Assembly: GCA_023390155.1 (NCBI GenBank)
Contig: JAEWDJ010000190.1
Span: forward strand, 1-17,136
Length of the DNA stretch: 17,136 nt
Origin: Actinomycetes bacterium
GTDB taxonomy: Bacteria > Actinomycetota > Actinomycetes > Actinomycetales > Microbacteriaceae
Direction of reading: 5' to 3'
Position 1 is the stretch's first letter, and every line of letters starts with the position of its first letter. Made by a program: the position numbers and the translations under genes. The notes beneath the pieces are model-generated. The model was not told the origin of the DNA and did no database searches. It saw only the letters and a list, made by a program, of their open reading frames with translations. Below, in pieces: positions 5,951 through 13,400 of this stretch.

Positions 5951-8216
5951 GCGAGGTGGCGGGAGCTCTCCCGAGCCCCTGGTTGAAGTGAACACAGCCT
6001 TCAGAGCAGCGCTGACGTCGCGTCTTAACGCGCTTGCCGACGTCGCGGATGCCGTCCAGGCGACGCCCGAGCGGCCGCTGCCCACGAAGATCGTGCTCCA
6101 TGAGCGAGCCTTGGCGAAGTCGAATCGGCCGTATGCACTGCTCCAGTCTCACGCGCTTCCCGTTGAGGCGGTGGACGGTATCGGGGAACTCATCGTCGGC
6201 GCCACAGCAAGCTCCCTGCGCAGTTTGTCCTCCGCAGTGCAATCGGCGTCGTCGAGGGCAGATCGCTACGCAATCTCTACCATTTCGTCTGTCGACGCGT
6301 GGACGATCGCAAACGTGTTCGGTGTCGCTGATCGTGAGAGAGCGGCCGCGATGCTCGACGCAGCACGAGCCTCTGACAGGTACCTGAAGATCACATTGTT
6401 TCCTTGGATGCAGGCACACCTGGGGCAGGCGTCCTTGATAGAAGTTGAGTCCTCACAAGGTACGGATGCTGTACTTCCAGCAGTGGCGCACGTCGCCAGG
6501 GACTATGTGGCGGAGGCGAACGTCGAGTTGCACTCGGCTATGGTCACGACAAGCCGACCGGTTATTTTCGCGGCCACCACAAGCACGACAACTGTGGAAT
6601 CAATCGCCACCATTCCTGGGATTCGCAGCGTAGCTATTGCCGACGACTTCACGGCTGGGCTGGATAGTCGGCCCGCGTTCTTTGCTCCAATCCGCGAGTT
6701 CGCAGCCACCGAGATGCGCTCGCGAGCGGAGAACGCACCAACCGTTGGAATCCTCGATACGGGCGTAGCTGCCGGGCACTTGGACCCATGGGTCGCCGAC
6801 CGCGTCACGTATGTTGTCGGTGCCGATAGCGATCCCGGACACGGGACCTTCGCCGCCGGACTGATCGTTGATTCGCGAGGTTTCAATGATGGAGACGAAG
6901 CGTTCCCTGACGACAGTGCCGCGTTCGTCGACGCGCAGGTCATGCCCAGGTCCGGCATCTCAGAGGCATTTCTTCACGAGCGTGTTGTCGAGGTCGTAAC
7001 TGATCCGGCCATGCGACACGTGAAGGTGTGGAACTGCTCATTTGGCAGTCGCCGCGTCGGAGACCCGCAATATGGAACGTTCGCGCAGGAGCTCGACGCA
7101 ATATCTGCGGAGCACGGTGTCTTGTTCGTTGTTGCGGCCGGCAACTACGAAGATTTGCCGGAGCGTGGGTGGCCGCCAGCGGCCGACGTGGCATTCGAAG
7201 ACCGGATCAGTAGCCCTGCCGAAGCCGTTCGAGCGCTCACCGTCGGAGCGAGGGCCCACAAGGGGGGACGCGTCGCCGCGGGTTCACCGGCGTCGTACAG
7301 TCAGCGGGGTCCTAACTTTGCAGCACACGTGAAGCCTGATGTCTGCCACTGGGCAGGCGACGTTTCGTTGACGGGCGCGCTGGACGGCTTTGGGGTTCAA
7401 TCACTCGTCCCGACCGGCGATCTGGCGGAATCTGTCGGAACCTCATTCGCGGCGCCACAGGTCAGTTCAATCGCGGCGAACACGTGGCAAACGCTTGAAA
7501 GAAGTGGGGCAGTACAACGGGTTACTCCCGAGCTGGTAAAGGGCTTGCTCATTCACTCTGCTGTGGTGACAGACACATCGACAGAACCGCTCTACAGGGA
7601 CTACTACGGCTGGGGCGTCCCGGCTTCGTCGTCCGAAGTGTTGGGTAACGATCCGGGCTCGTTCACGACCGTCCATGAGGTTGTGCTGACCCCCGGAAGC
7701 AACTGGCTTAAGGAACCGTTTCCGGTCCCAGAGTGCTTGATTGCCAGCGGCAACAAGTTTCGGGGCGAAGTCATTCTGACGATCGCGTACTCACCGCCGC
7801 TCGACCCCGCGTTCGGTGCTGAGGCAGTCCGATATGAGGTCGATGGGGCGTTCGGATCGATAGTGACTACGCCAGATGGCGGGGCGGAATTCAAGTCCAT
7901 TACCCCGGGCGAGCGGCCGCGTTCGGACCTCTGGGAAGCCAATCAAATTGCAGAAGGCAAGTGGGCACCGGTAAAGACGTACAGGCAGCGTTACCCGCGT
8001 GGATCGGCCGGCGGCAACTGGGCCCTGCGCTTGTCGCTTACGGAGCGTGTCTCTAACGAAATCGGGCGAGAGCAGTTGGTCTACGCGATCGTCACACTTC
8101 GCGGACTCGAGGAGGGAATGCCGGTTTACCGTAACGGCGTTGAGGCCATTCAACGGCTGAGTTACGAGAGCCGGTTCATGGTACCTTCTGGACGAATTCG
8201 ACTTCAGCCGGAGTGA
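5892..8216 (+). CDS. ietS: IetS-like cytoplasmic subtilisin-family (S8) serine protease
   Basis: This 774-residue protein is a subtilase without signal peptide or membrane helix, so it should act inside the cell, unlike most S8 enzymes. The triad is complete: Asp289 in ILDTGV, His317 in GHGTFAAG and Ser518 in GTSFAAP, with the oxyanion Asn418 in VAAGN. About 280 residues precede the catalytic domain. Part of them (near ATIPGIRSVAIADD, about 243-256) resembles the end of a subtilisin propeptide. A beta-rich domain of about 200 residues follows. The GTG start at 5892 has GGGGGAG at 5879-5885 with ideal spacing; a TTG at 5877 would lie upstream of that site. It overlaps the ATPase gene by 59 bases, implying coupled translation. 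The inferred role is the toxin or effector of an IetAS-type anti-phage or stability module, restrained by the ATPase. Confidence 0.84.
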   Translation: MTALNPILLLPYTRQELRPKRGGGSSPEPLVEVNTAFRAALTSRLNALADVADAVQATPERPLPTKIVLHERALAKSNRPYALLQSHALPVEAVDGIGELIVGATASSLRSLSSAVQSASSRADRYAISTISSVDAWTIANVFGVADRERAAAMLDAARASDRYLKITLFPWMQAHLGQASLIEVESSQGTDAVLPAVAHVARDYVAEANVELHSAMVTTSRPVIFAATTSTTTVESIATIPGIRSVAIADDFTAGLDSRPAFFAPIREFAATEMRSRAENAPTVGILDTGVAAGHLDPWVADRVTYVVGADSDPGHGTFAAGLIVDSRGFNDGDEAFPDDSAAFVDAQVMPRSGISEAFLHERVVEVVTDPAMRHVKVWNCSFGSRRVGDPQYGTFAQELDAISAEHGVLFVVAAGNYEDLPERGWPPAADVAFEDRISSPAEAVRALTVGARAHKGGRVAAGSPASYSQRGPNFAAHVKPDVCHWAGDVSLTGALDGFGVQSLVPTGDLAESVGTSFAAPQVSSIAANTWQTLERSGAVQRVTPELVKGLLIHSAVVTDTSTEPLYRDYYGWGVPASSSEVLGNDPGSFTTVHEVVLTPGSNWLKEPFPVPECLIASGNKFRGEVILTIAYSPPLDPAFGAEAVRYEVDGAFGSIVTTPDGGAEFKSITPGERPRSDLWEANQIAEGKWAPVKTYRQRYPRGSAGGNWALRLSLTERVSNEIGREQLVYAIVTLRGLEEGMPVYRNGVEAIQRLSYESRFMVPSGRIRLQPE

Positions 8217-8444
8217 ACCGTTCTTCCAAGGGAGTTCTTCGGGGACCGTCCTCCGGTTCAAAAGCGCCTCGCCTGCAACCGCAACTTCGGCGTCGACCTT
8301 CCAGCAGAATTAGGTCAACTTTGCGTCCGCAGAACCGTTGCTCGACACAGAGCGTGTGAAGTGCGCGCACGAATCAAACCCGCATCTATTCCGCACATTC
8401 GGTGGCAAAGCAGGAATACCGATAACAATCAAAAGCAGGCCTGA
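8217..8444. other. Intergenic 3' flank of the protease gene
   Basis: No gene is visible in this stretch. GAACCG (8215-8220) and CGGTTC (8254-8259) can pair just after the protease stop around a loop of 33 bases, which is too long for a convincing terminator. Composition is still that of the insert (for example the A-rich run around 8418-8436). With the tRNA-like stretch and the terminator that follow, it makes up a gap of 509 bases between coding genes. Confidence 0.4.
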
Positions 8445-8446
8445 TC

Positions 8447-8541
8447 AGGACCAACGGTAGAGGACGGCAACCCGCAGCAACCCCTGATAGCCCCGCACTC
8501 TTACTCGAAAGGTCACCGGATCGATGCCGGTCGGAGCCACC
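8447..8541 (+). pseudogene. tRNA remnant: intact-looking 3' half (anticodon loop to acceptor end)
   Basis: From 8498 on the sequence folds as the 3' half of a tRNA. There is an anticodon loop CTCTTAC (anticodon CTT, lysine, if real), a 3' anticodon strand TCGAA and a variable loop AGGTC typical of tRNAs. A perfect 5-bp T-stem ACCGG/CCGGT (8515-8519 and 8527-8531) encloses a 7-base loop ATCGATG, followed by a 7-base acceptor strand CGGAGCC (8532-8538) and A-CC. The matching 5' parts (GGCTCCG and TTCGA) are absent. Upstream, CCAACGGTAGAGGAC (8451-8465) looks like a D-arm but sits about 30 bases too far away. The loop's first base is A where tRNAs have T. A terminator follows directly. This is best read as the attR-side tRNA fragment left by integration of the insert. 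It is not a working tRNA. Confidence 0.45.
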
Positions 8542-8547
8542 GAGTGA

Positions 8548-8581
8548 AACCCCCGGATCCCATGTGGATCCGGGGGTTTTT
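8548..8581 (+). terminator. Strong intrinsic terminator
   Basis: A 12-bp perfect stem (ACCCCCGGATCC at 8549-8560 with GGATCCGGGGGT at 8566-8577) around the loop CATGT ends in five T (8577-8581). It directly follows the tRNA-like 3' half, as expected of a tRNA gene's own terminator, and would also stop read-through from the protease gene. Confidence 0.88.
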
Positions 8582-8725
8582 CGTTTCCGATGAGTCGATT
8601 GTCGTCACCTCTTCGACGACTGAGCAGCGTCGCGCTTCTCCATCTCGCGACGGACGCCGGGCGCCGCTGACGCTCGGTAGGGTCGCGTGCGAGGCGACTC
8701 ATTCGCGGCCGGAGGAGATGGATCG

Positions 8726-9112
8726 ATGCAGAAAGGCCTGTTGTGGACCGGGGGCGGGCTTCTCGGGGCGTCGATCGCACTCTGGGCGCTCCAGGTCTAC
8801 GCGGCCCGAAGGAATTCGTGCGCCCGGTACCCTGGAGCGCCCGACGGATCGGCACCCGACGGCGGTCCCCTGACCGAATCGTTGTCCTGGTGGCCCATCG
8901 GCGAGGTCTGCACCTGGCAGCGCGCCGATGGGCACGGCGACCTCGCGTCGGTCTTCGGCTTCTACCCCTGGAGCGCGGTGACGTATGTCATCGGGGTGCT
9001 GGCCGTCGCGGCGCTGGTTGCGGGCATCCTGGTCAGGCGCCGCGCGACCCGAAGTGACGAGACTCCAGGTTTTCCCGCCGGGTCCTGGAGGAGCATCGGC
9101 CCGCGCCGATAG
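8726..9112 (+). CDS. Small two-TM membrane protein, unknown function
   Basis: This 128-residue protein has two hydrophobic segments, at about residues 5-26 (LLWTGGGLLGASIALWALQV) and 90-112 (AVTYVIGVLAVAALVAGILV), and a short basic cytoplasmic tail. The loop between them, probably outside the cell, holds two cysteines (Cys32 and Cys62) and the motif WWPIGEVCTW. Similar 'P-x-G-x-x-C-x-W' loops occur in uncharacterised actinobacterial membrane proteins; that comparison is from memory. The ATG at 8726 is chosen because GGAGGAG lies at 8711-8717; a GTG-type start at 8687 would add 13 residues with no membrane character. It converges on the TetR gene with a 17-base gap. No function can be assigned. 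Confidence 0.7.
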   Translation: MQKGLLWTGGGLLGASIALWALQVYAARRNSCARYPGAPDGSAPDGGPLTESLSWWPIGEVCTWQRADGHGDLASVFGFYPWSAVTYVIGVLAVAALVAGILVRRRATRSDETPGFPAGSWRSIGPRR

Positions 9113-9129
9113 CAGTCGGGTCAGGAGCG

Positions 9130-9765
9130 CTAGCGGTCCCCCTCCGGCCGGCTCCCGGCGGCCGCCCCCGGCACGAGCTCCCGGATGATGAGCCGCGCGA
9201 CGCGGCGGGCGGCGGCCATGATCGCGGTGTCGTCCGCGGACGTGGCGGCGGCGGCTTGCACCGCGGCGTTGATGGAGAGCAGCGCCATGCGAAGCAGGAC
9301 GGCGTTCTCGGGAGCCTGGTCCGGCAGCCGTTCGCCGAGGAGGTCCGCGAGCGCGGTCAGGCCGGTGCCGACCCGGGGCTCGGCGCCGGAGCGGGTCGAG
9401 CCGGCGAGCAGGAGGGGGTTCGCGGCGAGGAAGCGGATGCCCTGCAGCTTTTCGTGGGTGAACGAGTCCACCCACCGCGTCACCGCCTCGCCGATCACGG
9501 CCGGCGTGGCCGGCTGCTCCCTGACCCACGCGAGCAGCTCCTCGACCTCGTCGCCGCGCTGGTCGAGCAGCGACTGCACGATCGCTTCCTTGCCGTCGAA
9601 GTAGTAGTACAGCGACGCCTTGTTGATGCCCAGCTCGTCGGCGATCTGGCGCAGCGTCGTCGCTTCGTAGCCCTGCTCGGTGAACAGGCGCAGCGCCACC
9701 TGCTGCGCCCGCTCCCGGGTGCGCGCCCCGCGGCGTCGCTCCGTGGCGTCCTGCTCAGTGGTCAT
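9130..9765 (-). CDS. TetR family transcriptional repressor
   Basis: This 211-residue protein has a typical TetR DNA-binding domain; the helix-turn-helix is at about residues 36-56 (TTLRQIADELGINKASLYYYF). A helical ligand-binding and dimer domain with no identifiable ligand pocket signature follows. It is divergent from the AHSA1/SRPBCC gene. The 79-base gap between them holds two copies of the same palindromic site, so it very likely represses both itself and that gene. The first site begins 10 bases in front of its own ATG, where bound repressor would block transcription or early elongation. The 3' end faces the small membrane protein gene. Confidence 0.9.
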   Translation of the reverse strand: MTTEQDATERRRGARTRERAQQVALRLFTEQGYEATTLRQIADELGINKASLYYYFDGKEAIVQSLLDQRGDEVEELLAWVREQPATPAVIGEAVTRWVDSFTHEKLQGIRFLAANPLLLAGSTRSGAEPRVGTGLTALADLLGERLPDQAPENAVLLRMALLSINAAVQAAAATSADDTAIMAAARRVARLIIRELVPGAAAGSRPEGDR

Positions 9766-9774
9766 GGCGCAAGT

Positions 9775-9792
9775 CTACCTACCGGCGGGTAG
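9775..9792. promoter_or_regulatory. TetR operator, copy 1
   Basis: CTACCTACCGGCGGGTAG is an imperfect palindrome just upstream of the tetR start. It matches copy 2 in 15 of 18 positions (shared pattern CTACCTACCG, three variable bases, GGTAG). Centres of the two copies are 23 bases apart. Confidence 0.7.
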
Positions 9793-9820
9793 ACAGCCTA
9801 CCTACCGATAGGTAGGCTGT
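9793..9820. promoter_or_regulatory. TetR operator, copy 2 (extended perfect palindrome)
   Basis: ACAGCCTACCTA (9793-9804) and TAGGTAGGCTGT (9809-9820) form perfect 12-base arms around CCGA. The core at 9798-9815 repeats the pattern of copy 1. It ends 24 bases before the ATG of the AHSA1-like gene and so must overlap that gene's promoter. The regulator at 9130-9765 is the obvious binder. Confidence 0.82.
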
Positions 9821-9844
9821 CCTCCAGCTACGAAAGACGAGAAC

Positions 9845-10294
9845 ATGACCGAATACACCATCGTCCGCGACTACCCGTACCCGATCGAGGAGGTCTGGGC
9901 CGTGCTGACCGAGCCGGACGAGGTGGCCAAGTGGACCACGACAGGGCAGGGCGGTCGGCCCGAGGGCTTCGCAGCGGTTCCGGGCACCCGGTTCCGCTTC
10001 GTCGGGAAGCCGACGATCGGCTGGGCCGGCGTCGTCTACTGCGAGGTGATCGCCGTCGACGCGCCCCACTCGATGCACTACACGTGGAAGGGCGACGAGG
10101 ATGCCGACGACGTCACCGACGTCACGTACCTCCTGGAGGAGATCCCGGAGGGCACCCGCTTCACCTGGCATCACACCGGGTTCAGCGGCGTCGGCGGATA
10201 TGCGATGTCCAAGCTCCTGGGCAGCGTGCGCAAGAAGATGCTGACGGAGGGCGTTCCGCCGGTGCTGGCGGAGTACCACCGGGCGCGGCGGTGA
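9845..10294 (+). CDS. SRPBCC / AHSA1-like domain protein
   Basis: This 149-residue cytoplasmic protein consists of one START-like (SRPBCC) domain of the Hsp90-activator-homology (AHSA1) group. Its start TEYTIVRDYPYPIEEVWAVLTEPDEVAKW shows the usual first strand and the 'P-x-E-x-V-W-x-x-L-T-x-P-x-x-x-x-x-W' helix. The C-terminal long helix (AMSKLLGSVRKKMLTEGV) closes the ligand cavity. Such proteins bind hydrophobic small molecules; no catalytic residues are known for the group. ATG 9845 is preceded by a modest GAAAGACGAG site. It is divergent from a TetR gene with paired operators between them, so a small-molecule inducer sensed by the repressor probably controls it. Its ligand and exact role cannot be read. 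Confidence 0.85.
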   Translation: MTEYTIVRDYPYPIEEVWAVLTEPDEVAKWTTTGQGGRPEGFAAVPGTRFRFVGKPTIGWAGVVYCEVIAVDAPHSMHYTWKGDEDADDVTDVTYLLEEIPEGTRFTWHHTGFSGVGGYAMSKLLGSVRKKMLTEGVPPVLAEYHRARR

Positions 10295-10387
10295 GTGTGC
10301 GCCGCAATTTTCCGTAGTAGAACTACCTTAAATCGCCCGACGGCTCGTCTTTTGAGCAGGATTTTCCGTTTTCGGACGCACAGAATG

Positions 10388-10417
10388 TTGCCTTCACTAC
10401 ATCCTCCCCGCTAGATT
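10388..10417 (+). promoter_or_regulatory. Candidate promoter for the secreted glycosidase
   Basis: TTGCCT (10388-10393) and TAGATT (10412-10417) are spaced by 18 bases and would start a transcript near 10424, about 75 bases before the ATG at 10499. The surrounding 10300-10400 stretch is distinctly richer in A and T than the genes around it. It also contains short hairpins such as GTAGT-AGA-ACTAC (about 10313-10325). Confidence 0.45.
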
Positions 10418-10498
10418 GACCCCGCGAACACGCATCCGATCTCCGCAGGTCGACCCGAGATGCTGCACTGGACTATCGATGGGGATAGGCGACAGACC

Positions 10499-13400
10499 AT
10501 GACTCGATCACTCCTCTCGCGCGGCCTCGGCGCCGCGATGGCCGTTCTGCTCGCGTCGGGCGCGCTCGTGGCGGTGTCGGCGCTGCCGGCCGACGCGAGC
10601 GACGCCGTCACGGTGACGGTCGACCCCGACACGGTCGTGCAGAGCGACTTCCTCGGGATCGGCGTCAACGTGATCCCGGGCAGCCTCATGTCGGGGACGA
10701 CGGACCTCGGCTACACCGACGCCGACTGGGCGGTGGACTCCGCGCGGATCGCGCGGCTCCGCCCGAAGGTCGCCCGCATCTGGTTCCAGACCGACTGGAT
10801 GGAGCCCACCAAGGGCGACTACACGTTCACGAGCGACCGCATGCTCGCCTTCTACCGCTACCTCGACGCCTTCAAGGAGGCGGGCACCGACGTCGAACTG
10901 AACTTCGGGTGGAAGGTCGGCTCGACCATCCAGCCCTGGTACTCGATCCCGGGAGTCGACCCGTGGACGAGCGCGCCGAACGACATCCCGGCGTACGCGC
11001 GGGCGGCGTCCGCCCTGCTCGATCAGCTCATCAACACGCGCGGCTACGACAACGTCAAGTACCTGACCTATTACAACGAGCCCAACGGCAGCTGGGACTT
11101 CGAGGCGCCCGGCGATCAGATGGCGTACTACCTGACGATGGCCAAGGCGGTGAGCGAGCAGCTGAAGACGGACGGGCTCCGTGACGACGTGAAGATCTGG
11201 GGTCCCGAGGAGAGCGGGGCGCCGGCCTGGACCGCCTACATGGCCGCGAACGGCGGCGACGCCTTCGACCAGTACAGCTTCCACACCTACGGCGACTCGT
11301 ACGGCTCCGTCGCCGGGAGCATCGCCGCGCGGACCAGCGTCGCCGGCGGCAAGCCGGTCAACATGTCGGAGTTCGGCTGGTCGTCGGACACGGCGAGCGG
11401 CTGGGACTCCGGCTACGCGAACTACGTGATCGCCGGTGCGAACAACGGCCTCCACTCGATGCTGGTGTGGCAGCTCAACGGGGTCTGGACCGCGGACCCG
11501 GACGGTGACACGAACGGCACCTACAACCTGTGGGACTCGGTGCTCCTCGGCCTGAAGCCGCGGAACACCTTCGCCGCGGCCGGCCTGCTGACCCGCTACG
11601 TGCCGGCGCACAGCGAGGTGATCCAGACCGCGTCCAGCTCGGGCGACGTGCGGGCGACCGCCTTCCGCGCCGCCGACGGGGAGTACACCGTGCTCGTGGA
11701 GTCGAAGGCCGGCACGGGCAAAGATCTCACCGTCGACTTCGGCGCCCTCGACCTCGGCCGGCCGGTGCATCGCATCGCGTACACCGGCGCCGTCGCCCCG
11801 GACGAGAACGCCCTGCTGCCCGCATCGTCCGCCACGATCCCCGCGACGACGAGCTTCAGCGACACGCTGGGCGGCGACTACACCGTCGCCGTCTACACGA
11901 CGGCGGCGCCCGCCGTCCAGGTGGCGATGAGCGATGCCTCGGCGACGGTCGCGTCCGGCTCGACCCTCGCGCTCGGCGCACAGGTGATCGACGGAGCGGC
12001 GGGAGTCGCCTGGAGCGTGGACGGGACAGGCAACGGCACCGTCTCGAGCACAGGCGTCTACACGCCACCGACGGTGACAACCGAGCGCACGGTCGCCGTG
12101 ATCGCGACGAGCACGGCGGACCCGACCGCCCGGGGCGTCTCCCTCGTCACGGTCACCCCGGCGCCGAGCGCGACCGTCGTGGCGCCCCCGACCTTCAGCC
12201 TCCCCTCCGGCGTCTACGACGGCTCCCGTGTCCTCACCCTCGCCACCACGACGGCGGAGGCCCAGATCCGCTACACGACGGACGGATCGACGCCGACGGC
12301 GACGTCGACGCTGTACCAGCACCCGATCGTGCTCGCCGAGTCGACGACCCGCCTGTACCGGGCCGCCGCCTTCGCACCCGGGCTCACGTCCTCCGGGTCG
12401 ACCAGCCGCCTCTACAAGGTGGGCGCCGTCTCCGACGGCCCGGACGGGTACACGCTCTGCGCCGACGAGGACGGCACGTGCTACTTCAGCGGGCAGCAGA
12501 GCGTCGCCTTCGGCGGCGACGGCCTCTTCAGCTACCAGACGCGCACCGGGGACACCCCGTGCACGACCGCGGAACTCGGCGACCCGAACCCCGGCGTGGA
12601 GCAGCACTGCTACGTGAGCCCGACCATCCCGGACCACTACCCCATCGTCACCATCACGAACGGCGGCTTCGAGAAGCCGGCCGGGACGAAGACGAAGACC
12701 GGGCCCTTCACGAACGGCTGGACCTTCAACACGCGCTCGGGCATCCAGAACGCCCAGGGACCGCTCGGCCCCGGGACCCCGCCGGAGGGATCGCAGGTCG
12801 CCTACCTCAAGACGGACGCGGGCGTGCAGGGCGAGATCAGCCAGGAGCTGAACTTCCCGTCGGGGACGTTCCAGCTCGCCTTCGACCTGTCGGGGCGGTC
12901 GGGATATCCCGCCCAGACGTTCGACGTGCTCTACGACACCACGGTGATCGGGTCGTTCACCGTGAGCTCGACCACGAGCTACACGGCCGTCCGCAGCGCC
13001 CTCTTCGCAAGCGCAGGCGGCAAGCACACCGTCACCTTCCGCGCCACGGCCCCGTCGGGCGACCGCACCGCGTTCATCGACGATGTCCGCGTGGAGCTGC
13101 CGGCCGCCCCGGCGGTCCCGGCGCTCGCGAACGCGGGATTCGAGTCGCCGGCGACGACGAACGTGAAGTCGGCTCCGTTCTCGGACGGCTGGGCGTTCGT
13201 CGGCACCGCCGGCATCCAGCACAACGGGAGCGCGTTCGGCGCGGCCACGGCGCCGGAGGGGACGCAGACCGCCCTCCTGCAGTCGAAGGACGGTTCCGTC
13301 GGCTCGTTCAGCCAATCGGTGGACTTCGTCCCCGGCGACTACCGGGTGACCTTCCAGGCGGCCAAACGGCCAGGGTACGCGACGCTGCAGCCGATCCAGG

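Noticed and set aside
8438..8541. Complete functional tRNA gene
   Set aside because: No 5' acceptor strand pairs with CGGAGCC, the 5' anticodon strand does not pair with TCGAA, and the D-arm-like stretch is about 30 bases too far away.
8445..8855. 136-codon minus-strand frame containing APTGIDPVTFR
   Set aside because: This kind of peptide is the familiar artefact of translating the antisense of a tRNA T-arm. It supports the tRNA remnant, not a gene.
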